Below are positions 1 to 5,354 of a stretch of DNA of 8,658 nucleotides, piece after piece (position 1 is the first letter of the stretch; every line of letters begins with the position of its first letter). Made by a program: the position numbers and the translations under genes. The stretch covers positions 1 through 8,658 of the forward strand of contig JAFIHP010000092.1 of assembly GCA_017849335.1 (NCBI GenBank). The letters are read 5' to 3'. The stretch is from Actinomycetales bacterium (GTDB lineage: Bacteria; Actinomycetota; Actinomycetes; S36-B12). Under the pieces are notes generated by a model. It worked only from the letters and a program-made list of their open reading frames with translations. It had not been told where the DNA came from and ran no database searches.

Positions 1-1
1 C

Positions 2-253
2 GTCGTCGAGGTGTGGGCGCCGAGCCGGTACGTCCGCCCGTTCTGGGGCGTCGGCGTGCTCGGCGGCTACACGACGTTCTCGGCCTACACGACCGAGACC
101 GCCGGACTCGTTCGCGAGGGAGCGTCGGCGACGGCCCTGGTCTACCTGTTCGGATCCGTGGCGGCAGGCCTGCTCGCCACGGTCGTCGGGATGTGGGCCG
201 TCCGCGCCCTCGTCACCGGACCTCGAGACCGACCCGAAGGGAGTCCGCAATGA
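2..253 (+). CDS. crcB: Fluoride channel subunit CrcB/FluC, 3' part only (first of two)
   Basis: C-terminal part of a FluC (CrcB) fluoride channel subunit, a small membrane protein that lets toxic cytoplasmic F- leave the cell passively, working as an antiparallel dimer. The frame is open to the window's left edge, so the N-terminus and the usual GTLxVN segment lie outside. The hallmark loop GGYTTFSAYTTE is visible, followed by a last hydrophobic helix (ALVYLFGSVAAGLLATVVGMWAV) and a short charged tail. Family members normally carry GGxTTFSTF; here the second pore-lining Phe of the 'Phe box' is Tyr and the preceding Thr is Ala, unlike the second copy at 602-973. The stop overlaps the DUF190 start (ATGA), and the second crcB follows, so the three form one transcription unit. 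Paired fluC genes often encode heterodimeric channels. Identity is secure; heterodimer formation is inference. Confidence 0.9.
   Translation, partial: VVEVWAPSRYVRPFWGVGVLGGYTTFSAYTTETAGLVREGASATALVYLFGSVAAGLLATVVGMWAVRALVTGPRDRPEGSPQ
236..243 (+). promoter_or_regulatory. Ribosome binding site of the DUF190 gene
   Basis: GAAGGGAG lies 6 nt before the ATG at 250, inside the end of the upstream crcB. It supports the ATG at 250 over the in-frame ATG at 271, which has only a weak CAGGGA upstream. Confidence 0.6.
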
Positions 254-597
254 AACGTCAGGGACCGGCGATGAGACTCACGGTGTTCCTCGGTGAGTCC
301 GACCAGTGGCATCACCATCCGGTGTACGCCGAGATCGTGCATCGGGCGCACGCCGCCGGGTTGGCCGGAGCGAGCGTGCTGCGTGGAGTCGAGGGCTTCG
401 GAGCTTCCTCGGTCGTGCACACCGCACGGCTGCTGAGCCTCTCCGAGGACCTGCCGGTGGTCGTCGTCATCGTCGACGAGGAGGAGAAGATCGAGGCGTT
501 CCTGCCCCAGCTGGACGAGCTGATCACCGAAGGGCTGGTCATCCTCGACCCGGTGCGGGTCATCACCTACGTCGGCCGGTCACCGGAAGGCGCGTGA
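250..597 (+). CDS. DUF190 family protein (PII-like fold), linked to fluoride channels
   Basis: A 115-residue soluble protein of the DUF190/COG1993 family, whose solved members have a PII-like ferredoxin fold; the biochemical role is not established. It begins with MRLTVFLGESDQW after a seven-residue extension. It contains the family's HPVYAEIVHRAHAAGLAGASVLRGVEGFG stretch (about residues 23-51), then a strand-rich VVVVIVDEEEKIEAFLPQL segment and a final strand around DPVRVITY. There is no signal peptide or membrane helix. The ATG overlaps the upstream crcB stop by 4 bp, and the next crcB starts 4 bp downstream. Its position between two channel genes, a frequent arrangement in bacteria, suggests it senses or modulates the fluoride response or the channel. 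That role is inferred from context only. A shorter start at 271 would remove the MKRQGPA extension. Confidence 0.88.
   Translation: MKRQGPAMRLTVFLGESDQWHHHPVYAEIVHRAHAAGLAGASVLRGVEGFGASSVVHTARLLSLSEDLPVVVVIVDEEEKIEAFLPQLDELITEGLVILDPVRVITYVGRSPEGA
585..590 (+). promoter_or_regulatory. Possible ribosome binding site of the second crcB
   Basis: GGAAGG lies 11 nt before the GTG at 602, a slightly long spacing. It sits in the last codons of the DUF190 gene, so coupling to upstream translation may matter more. Confidence 0.4.
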
Positions 598-601
598 GCC
601 G

Positions 602-973
602 GTGCTGCTCCTGTTCGCGATGCTCGGCGCCGCCGTCGGCGCTCCGAGCCGGTGGGTCCTCGACCAATGGGTCCAGTCCCGGCACGACAGCGTCTTCCCC
701 TGGGGCACGCTGGTCATCAACGTCCTGGGTTCGCTCGTTCTCGGCGCGCTCCTCGGTCTCGCGTCGACCGGACATGCGTCGACGGGGGTCCTCGTCCTCG
801 CCGGGACGGGCTTCTGCGGCGGGTTCACGACGTTCAGCACGTTCGGGTACGAGACGGTGCGGCTCGCCCAGCAGGGGTCGTCGTCCTCGGCGGCGCTCAA
901 CGTCGGCCTGAGCCTGGGCGCCGGCCTCGCCGCTGCGCTCGTCGGCTGGTACGCGGTCACGTGGTGGTCCTAG
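602..973 (+). CDS. crcB: Fluoride channel subunit CrcB/FluC (second, complete)
   Basis: A complete 123-residue FluC subunit, the usual length for this four-helix fluoride-specific channel family. Recognisable segments are GAPSRW near residue 13, the GTLVINVLGSLVLG helix at about 35-48 (with Asn40 at the conserved pore position) and the signature GFCGGFTTFSTFGYE at 70-84. The last contains both pore phenylalanines (Phe78, Phe81) and the Thr/Ser residues that line the F- path and central Na+ site. It ends in a final hydrophobic helix and WWS. The start is GTG, 4 bp after the DUF190 stop and preceded at a distance by GGAAGG. The canonical Phe box contrasts with the Tyr-containing version in the upstream copy, so this subunit may provide the standard pore of a heterodimer. 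It could also work alone as a dual-topology homodimer. Confidence 0.93.
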   Translation: MLLLFAMLGAAVGAPSRWVLDQWVQSRHDSVFPWGTLVINVLGSLVLGALLGLASTGHASTGVLVLAGTGFCGGFTTFSTFGYETVRLAQQGSSSSAALNVGLSLGAGLAAALVGWYAVTWWS

Positions 974-1014
974 CCGTGGCCGCTCCGGCTCGCCGGCATG
1001 TCGGCCGGTCCCGA

Positions 1015-1020
1015 TAGCGT
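1015..1020 (+). promoter_or_regulatory. -10 element for leaderless radA transcript
   Basis: TAGCGT matches the actinobacterial TANNNT -10 consensus and ends 7 nt before the ATG at 1028, which would place the transcription start at or next to the A of ATG. No Shine-Dalgarno sequence precedes that ATG. No convincing -35 is visible about 17 nt upstream. Confidence 0.5.
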
Positions 1021-1027
1021 CCGCGGC

Positions 1028-2410
1028 ATGGCGAGGGCGACGACGACGTTCCGGTGCTCGGCGTGCGGCGCCGAGACGGGCCGGTGGAGCGGTCGCTGCC
1101 TGCGTTGCGGGGAGTTCAACACCGTCGCCGAGGTCGCGGTCGCCGCGACGGCGCCCGGGCGAAAGGCGTCGGGGCGGGGTCAGGCGCCGCTCGCCCCCGC
1201 GCGCAAGGTCTCGGAGATCACCGCCGCCGGGCCGGTCCCGCGGACGAGTACCGGGCTCGCCGAGTTCGACCGCGTACTCGGCGGCGGCCTCGTAGCGGGT
1301 CAGGTCCTGCTTCTGTCCGGCGAGCCGGGTGCCGGCAAGAGCACCTTGCTGCTGACGGTCGCCGACACGATCGCCGAGCGCACCGGCCGTCCGGCGCTGT
1401 ACGTGTCGGGGGAGGAGTCCGTCGACCAGATCGCCGTACGGGCACGCCGGATCGGGGTGGGCAGCCCGAACCTCCTGCTCGCCGACGAGAACGACCTGGC
1501 CGCCGTGATCGGCCACGTCGACGCCCACGGTTCGGATGTCGCGCTCGTCATCGTCGACTCCGTCCAGTCGATCGCCTCGGCCGACGTCGAGGGCCGAGCC
1601 GGCGGGGTGGCTCAGGTGATGGAGGTCGCCCAGGCCCTCACCCGCGTCGCCAAGGACCGGGGGATCCCGGTCTGCCTCGTCGGGCAGGTCACCAAGGAGT
1701 CGGTCGTGGCCGGGCCGCGGGCGCTCGAGCACATCGCGGACACCACGCTGACGCTCGACGGCGACCGGCACACGTCGCTGCGGCTGCTGCGCGCCGTGAA
1801 GAACCGCTACGGCCCCGCGGACGAGGTCGCCTGCTTCGAGCAGACCGACGGCGGGCTGCGCGAGGTTCCCGACCCGAGCATGCTGTTCCGGGGGCACCGC
1901 GACGCCGCGGTCCCCGGCACGTGCGTCACCGTCACCATCGAGGGCCGGCGGCCGATGCTGGCCGAGGTCCAGGCGCTCGCCGCTCCGACCACCAACCCGA
2001 ACCCCCGCCGCGGGGTGTCCGGCCTGGACTCCGCCCGCGTCGCGATGCTGCTTGCCGTCACCGAGCGCGTGGCCCGACTGAAGCTGTTCGACAAGGACGT
2101 GTTCGTCGCGACGGTCGGCGGGATGCGCCTGACCGACCCCGGCTCCGACCTGGCGACCTGCCTGGCCATCGCGTCGGCCGCCTCGGAGGTACCCGTCCCG
2201 ATCGACGTCGCTGCCATCGGCGAGGTCACCTTGTCCGGCGACGTCCGTCGCGTCCCCATGATCGGGCAGCGGGTCGCCGAAGCCGTCCGGCTGGGCTACC
2301 GGCGCATCCTCGTCCCGCCTGGCACCCGCGAGGCCCTGGAGCCGCGGCAGTCCGGCGGCTCGGTGATCGAGGTCGGCGACCTGGCGCACGCCCACCGCGC
2401 GACGTCCTAG
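1028..2410 (+). CDS. radA: DNA repair/recombination protein RadA (Sms)
   Basis: A RadA/Sms protein of 461 residues (E. coli RadA is 460): a RecA-related, DnaB-like ATPase that drives branch migration of recombination intermediates in the cytoplasm. Domains in order are an N-terminal C4 zinc finger (Cys10, Cys13, Cys24, Cys27), a P-loop GEPGAGKST at 98-106 (Lys104), Walker B with Asp177 in VIVDSVQS, the RadA-specific KNRYG motif at 258-262, and a C-terminal Lon-protease-like domain from about 290 containing GVSGLDSARVAMLL. An in-frame ATG at 998 would add ten residues (MSAGPDSVRG). I chose 1028 because the zinc-finger segment begins immediately after it and a TANNNT element ends 7 nt before it; that element lies inside the longer frame. 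The disA gene, a common actinobacterial neighbour of radA, does not follow. Nothing looks damaged. Confidence 0.97.
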   Translation: MARATTTFRCSACGAETGRWSGRCLRCGEFNTVAEVAVAATAPGRKASGRGQAPLAPARKVSEITAAGPVPRTSTGLAEFDRVLGGGLVAGQVLLLSGEPGAGKSTLLLTVADTIAERTGRPALYVSGEESVDQIAVRARRIGVGSPNLLLADENDLAAVIGHVDAHGSDVALVIVDSVQSIASADVEGRAGGVAQVMEVAQALTRVAKDRGIPVCLVGQVTKESVVAGPRALEHIADTTLTLDGDRHTSLRLLRAVKNRYGPADEVACFEQTDGGLREVPDPSMLFRGHRDAAVPGTCVTVTIEGRRPMLAEVQALAAPTTNPNPRRGVSGLDSARVAMLLAVTERVARLKLFDKDVFVATVGGMRLTDPGSDLATCLAIASAASEVPVPIDVAAIGEVTLSGDVRRVPMIGQRVAEAVRLGYRRILVPPGTREALEPRQSGGSVIEVGDLAHAHRATS

Positions 2411-2499
2411 TGTCGCAACTGCGTCGCACCCGTGCACTGATTCGGTAGCGCCCGAGCGCAGCCGCCGTTCGCCGGGACCAGCCGTCGCCTGGATCGGCC

Positions 2500-2505
2500 T
2501 ATCGT
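2500..2505 (+). promoter_or_regulatory. -10 element for leaderless phosphatase/glycosyltransferase operon
   Basis: TATCGT, a good TANNNT -10 match, ends 7 nt before the ATG at 2513, the same geometry as in front of radA. The preceding 89 bases (2411-2499) hold no gene, no clear -35 and no convincing hairpin-plus-T terminator for radA. Confidence 0.5.
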
Positions 2506-2512
2506 CGGGGGA

Positions 2513-3223
2513 ATGTCGTCCCCGAGGCTGTTGATCGCCGACGTCGACGACACCCTCGTCGGTGACCCCGAGGCGTTGATCCGGCTGACGGTTCGCCTGC
2601 GAGCCGACGACATCCGCCTCGTCCCCTGCTCGAGCCGGCCGATCGACAGCCTGCGTGCGGACGCGGCGTTCGCGTCGCTGCCCGCCGTGGCGGTCATCGG
2701 CGCTCTCGGAACGCAGGTGGAGCGCGGACGTGTTCGCGACGTCCGCTGGGAGGACCGGTTCGCCGGGTTCCCGCGCGCGGAGGTCACCGACCTGCTCGCG
2801 GCGTATGGTCCCGCGCACGATCCGTCGCTCCAGGGGCCGGCGAAGGTCAGCCACGCTGTCCCGCGGCCCGACTGGCCCGCGGCGGCCCGCGCCGTCCGGG
2901 ACCTGGACCCGACTCTTCGCGTCGTCACGTCCGGGGAGTCGAACCTCGACGTGATCCCGCGCGGCGCCGGCAAGGCGAACGCCGCCCGTTACGTCGCCGC
3001 CCAGCTCGGTGTCCCGTGGAGCCAGGTCGTCACGGCGGGCGACGCCGAGATCGACGCCGACCTGCTCGTGGCCGGGCTCGGGATCGCCGTCGGAAACGCC
3101 ACGCCCGGACTTCGCGCCGTCCTCGCCGGCCGCGCCTACCAAGCGGAGGCGCACTTCGCAGACGGTGTCATCGAGGGCTTGGACCACTACGGACGAATGG
3201 AAGGAAGCGATCAGGATGGCTGA
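2513..3223 (+). CDS. HAD phosphatase, sucrose-/mannosylfructose-phosphate phosphatase family
   Basis: A 236-residue HAD-superfamily hydrolase of the sucrose-phosphate-phosphatase type. Motif I is ADVDDTLVGD, with nucleophile Asp10 and acid/base Asp12; the trailing VGD is typical of sucrose-phosphate phosphatases. Motif II is CSSRP (Ser40/Ser41) in place of the usual TGR. Motif III is Lys154 in GAGKANAARYVA. Motif IV is GDAEID with Asp177 and Asp181, which bind Mg2+. The segment between motifs II and III (about 55-145) is the cap that selects the sugar phosphate. It overlaps the following glycosyltransferase by 8 bp, so it most likely dephosphorylates that enzyme's product, in the way MfpsB follows MfpsA or SPP follows SPS. 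By context the substrate would be mannosylfructose 6-phosphate; sucrose 6-phosphate is the main alternative. There is no signal peptide, so it should be cytoplasmic. Family is secure, substrate inferred. Confidence 0.85.
   Translation: MSSPRLLIADVDDTLVGDPEALIRLTVRLRADDIRLVPCSSRPIDSLRADAAFASLPAVAVIGALGTQVERGRVRDVRWEDRFAGFPRAEVTDLLAAYGPAHDPSLQGPAKVSHAVPRPDWPAAARAVRDLDPTLRVVTSGESNLDVIPRGAGKANAARYVAAQLGVPWSQVVTAGDAEIDADLLVAGLGIAVGNATPGLRAVLAGRAYQAEAHFADGVIEGLDHYGRMEGSDQDG
3201..3207 (+). promoter_or_regulatory. Ribosome binding site deciding the glycosyltransferase start
   Basis: AAGGAAG, 8 nt before the ATG at 3216, is the clearest Shine-Dalgarno sequence in the window. It lies inside the end of the phosphatase gene and fixes the internal start at 3216; the frame is open further upstream to 3009, but that part encodes Arg/Ser/Pro-rich out-of-frame shadow sequence. 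Confidence 0.7.
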
Positions 3224-4529
3224 TCGACTATCGATTCTGATGATGTCGACGCACGGCTACGTGTCCGCGGATCCGCAGCTGGGGATGCCGGACACCGGGG
3301 GGCAGGTCGTGTTCGTCCTCGAACTGGCCCGGCACCTGAACGAGCAGGGCCATCGGGTCGACATCGTGACCCGCAGGTTCGAGGACCAGCCGGAGTACGA
3401 CGAGATCGCCGACGGGCTGAGGGTGTGGCGTATCCCGTTCGGCGGCAACGAGTTCATCCGCAAGGAACGGATGCACGAACACCTCCCCGAGCTCAGCCAG
3501 AACCTGCTCGCCGCGATCCGTGACCGGGGGCTGCGTTACGACGTCGTGTCCTCGCACTACTGGGACGCCGGCTGGGCGGCCCGGACGGTGTGCCAGGAGA
3601 TGGACATCCCGCACGTGCACACCCCGCACTCCCTGGGCGTCTGGAAGCGCGACGAGATGGGGGACGAGCCGGACGCCGAGGCGACGTACCGCTTCGAGGA
3701 GCGCATCCAGAAGGAGTTCCTCGTCTACCGCAGTGCCGATCGGGTCATCGCGACCACGCCCCAGCAGGCCGAGTCGATCGTCGACCGCTACGAGATCCCG
3801 CGCCGGAACGTCGTGATGATCCCGCCCGGCCTCGACGTCCGGCGCTACCTGCCGGTCTCCGGAAGTCGCGTGCGCACCCTGCGGACCCGCCTCGGATTCC
3901 GCCGCCACGACGTGTACACGGTCGGCCGGGCTGCGCACAACAAGGGGTACGACCTCCTGCTCCGGGCCATGCCGCAGCTGAAGCAGGCCGTGCCCGACGC
4001 CCGCCTCGTCCTGGCCGTCGGCGCCGACGCGCCGGCGGACCATCGCCGGGTCCGACGGTGGCGGGCGCTCGCGAGCGACCTGGGCATCTCCGCGGACGTC
4101 GAGTGGCGCGGGCACGTCCCCGACGAGCAGATGGCCGACCACTACCGGGCCGCAGGCGTCTTCGCCCTCCCGTCGCGCTACGAGCCGTTCGGGATGACGG
4201 CGATCGAGGCGATGGCCAGCGGCGCGCCCTCGGTCATCACCGTCCACGGCGGCCTGGAGGAGATGTTCGACTTCGGCAGCCAGGCGCTCTTCGCCGACCC
4301 CGCCCGGCCGACGGAGTTCGCGACCATGCTCAGCCTGCCGATGCGCTACCCCCGGCTGCGGGAGCGGCTGACGGTCGAGGGCGCGCAGTGGGCGGGTCGG
4401 ACGTTCGGATGGTCCCGCATCGCCCAGCGCACCGCCGACGTGCTCTCCGAGACGATGGTCGACCGCGAGAACGGCCCGGCGACGTGGGAGCTGCCGGCTG
4501 CGAGGGTCGACGGGCAGGAGGGCGGCTAG
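3216..4529 (+). CDS. mfpsA: GT4 glycosyltransferase, probable mannosylfructose-phosphate synthase (sucrose-phosphate synthase family)
   Basis: A 437-residue GT-B fold, retaining GT4 glycosyltransferase. The N-terminal acceptor domain opens with STHGYVSADPQLGMPDTGGQVV (residues 10-31; PDTGGQ at 25-30), the signature shared by sucrose synthases, sucrose-phosphate synthases and mannosylfructose-phosphate synthase. Next come TRRFEDQPE, SHYWDAG (His114) and HTPHSLGVWK (His135, His138). The C-terminal donor domain has GRAAHNKGYDLLL (Arg238, Lys243) and the E-x7-E motif RYEPFGMTAIEAMASG (Glu323, Glu331). Recalled similarity to Agrobacterium MfpsA (TRRFEDQPE, HYWDAG, HTPHSLG, ATTP) favours transfer of mannose from GDP-mannose to fructose 6-phosphate; UDP-glucose with sucrose-phosphate as product cannot be excluded by eye. 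The paired phosphatase upstream would release the free disaccharide, probably a compatible solute. The start is set by AAGGAAG and the 8-bp overlap. Its stop overlaps that of the converging gene. Confidence 0.85.
   Translation: MADRLSILMMSTHGYVSADPQLGMPDTGGQVVFVLELARHLNEQGHRVDIVTRRFEDQPEYDEIADGLRVWRIPFGGNEFIRKERMHEHLPELSQNLLAAIRDRGLRYDVVSSHYWDAGWAARTVCQEMDIPHVHTPHSLGVWKRDEMGDEPDAEATYRFEERIQKEFLVYRSADRVIATTPQQAESIVDRYEIPRRNVVMIPPGLDVRRYLPVSGSRVRTLRTRLGFRRHDVYTVGRAAHNKGYDLLLRAMPQLKQAVPDARLVLAVGADAPADHRRVRRWRALASDLGISADVEWRGHVPDEQMADHYRAAGVFALPSRYEPFGMTAIEAMASGAPSVITVHGGLEEMFDFGSQALFADPARPTEFATMLSLPMRYPRLRERLTVEGAQWAGRTFGWSRIAQRTADVLSETMVDRENGPATWELPAARVDGQEGG
4526..4529. other. Shared CTAG palindrome holding two convergent stop codons
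   Basis: The plus-strand TAG stop (4527-4529) and the minus-strand TAG stop (complement of 4526-4528) lie in one self-complementary CTAG. The convergent genes therefore overlap by 4 bp, leaving no non-coding room for an intrinsic terminator between them. Confidence 0.9.
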
Positions 4530-5284
4530 CGCGGGTCCGCGGGGTGCGGGCTCAGCCCGAGGTCGAACCGGCCGTGCTCCAGCAGCAGCGTCCGTGCGCG
4601 GCACAGGCGCGCCAGCTCGTCATAGGCGGGCTGGCCGATCAGCGCCACGATCTCGTCGCGGCTGGACACGAACACCGGCTCGGATCCGACGTGCGCCTGC
4701 GGGTCCGACGTGCAGTACCAGTCGAAGTCGTGGCCGCCGGGACCCCAGTCCCGCCGGCGGTACTCGCCGAGGACGACGACGAGGTACTCGGTGCCGTCCT
4801 CCAGCGTCCGGTCTTCGTACGACCGTCGCAGCGGCAGCTGCCAGCACACCTCGGGCTTGGTCTCGACGAAGGAGACGCCCTCCGCGTCGGCCAGGTGGTG
4901 GAGGGCGCAGCCGTAGCCGCCCGGGAAGTCCTTGTCGTTGTGGAAGATGCACGCGCCTTCGACGACACGGGTCTTGTCCTCGCCGTCCTCCTTCTGCGTC
5001 CAGCCCTTCTTGTGGCCGGTCGCGTGGCGCTGCCACTGCTCGGGGGTGAGCTTCTCGACCCAGGTCGCGACGCGCCGCCGGTCCTGCTTGTCGGCGAAGT
5101 GCGCGCCGTGCGCGCAGCAGCCCACGTCGGAACGGTCGGCGTAGATACCCGGACAGCCGCGTCCGAAGATGCAGGTCCACCGGGAGGTGAGCCAGGTGAG
5201 GTCGGCCTTGATGAGCTGGTGGGGCTCGGCCGGGTCGACGAACTCCACCCACTGTCGTGGGAACTCCCCACGGACCTCGGCCAT
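4526..5284 (-). CDS. Conserved cysteine-rich protein of unknown function (Rv0495c-like)
   Basis: A 252-residue soluble protein I recognise only as a conserved actinobacterial hypothetical. It has nine cysteines, several clustered with histidines: CIFGRGC (Cys38, Cys44), CCAHGAH (Cys56, Cys57, His59, His62), ACIFH (Cys112, His115), YGCALHH (Cys126, His129, His130), EVCWQLPL (Cys147), WYC (Cys181) and Cys218. The pattern recalls YkgJ/DUF3109-type proteins proposed to bind zinc or an iron-sulfur centre, so a metal or redox role is plausible but unproven. There is no signal peptide or membrane helix. The C-terminal third is strand-rich and charged. From memory, M. tuberculosis has a similar protein, Rv0495c, divergent from ppx1 (Rv0496), matching the layout here. 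The ATG at 5284 is supported by a TANNNT element 6 nt upstream on this strand. Its stop overlaps that of the converging glycosyltransferase. Confidence 0.85.
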   Translation of the reverse strand: MAEVRGEFPRQWVEFVDPAEPHQLIKADLTWLTSRWTCIFGRGCPGIYADRSDVGCCAHGAHFADKQDRRRVATWVEKLTPEQWQRHATGHKKGWTQKEDGEDKTRVVEGACIFHNDKDFPGGYGCALHHLADAEGVSFVETKPEVCWQLPLRRSYEDRTLEDGTEYLVVVLGEYRRRDWGPGGHDFDWYCTSDPQAHVGSEPVFVSSRDEIVALIGQPAYDELARLCRARTLLLEHGRFDLGLSPHPADPR

Positions 5285-5290
5285 GCGCCC

Positions 5291-5296
5291 AGCCTA
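5291..5296 (-). promoter_or_regulatory. -10 element for leaderless transcript of the cysteine-rich gene
   Basis: On the minus strand this reads TAGGCT, a TANNNT match, ending 6 nt before the ATG at 5284, so transcription would start at the A of the start codon. No good -35 is visible. Confidence 0.5.
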
Positions 5297-5342
5297 GGGC
5301 TTCGTCGGGGCAGGCGTTTGGGTCGGACGCCGGCCTTGACGG

Positions 5343-5348
5343 TAGTTT
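5343..5348 (+). promoter_or_regulatory. -10 element for leaderless ppx transcript
   Basis: TAGTTT ends 6 nt before the GTG at 5355, placing the likely transcription start on the first base of the start codon. The GGAGG at 5350-5354 touches the GTG directly, too close to act as a Shine-Dalgarno site, which also favours leaderless translation. A TTGACG at 5336-5341 is only 1 nt upstream of the -10 and cannot be its -35. Confidence 0.5.
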
Positions 5349-5354
5349 CGGAGG

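Noticed and set aside
992..1009. GC hairpin (CCGGC/GCCGG, 6-nt loop) between crcB and radA, considered as a terminator
   Set aside because: Only five strong base pairs and no following T-run. Such short GC stems are expected by chance at this base composition.
2411..2499. Spacer after radA, examined for a terminator, small gene or RNA
   Set aside because: Only 4-bp palindromes (such as GCGC and CGCA/TGCG) without a T-run, and no start codon with plausible coding content. Nothing supportable.
563..3187. An 874-codon open frame on the minus strand
   Set aside because: It lies antisense to crcB, radA and the phosphatase, is dominated by Arg, Asp, Gly and Pro in low-complexity runs, and shows no domain. 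It is a typical codon-bias shadow in GC-rich DNA.
3228..4604. A 458-codon minus-strand open frame opposite the glycosyltransferase
   Set aside because: Antisense shadow; the plus-strand frame carries all conserved GT4 motifs and a good Shine-Dalgarno site.
5336..5341. TTGACG resembling a -35 box upstream of ppx
   Set aside because: It is 1 nt from the proposed -10 rather than about 17, and no other start is suitably placed downstream outside the ppx coding sequence.
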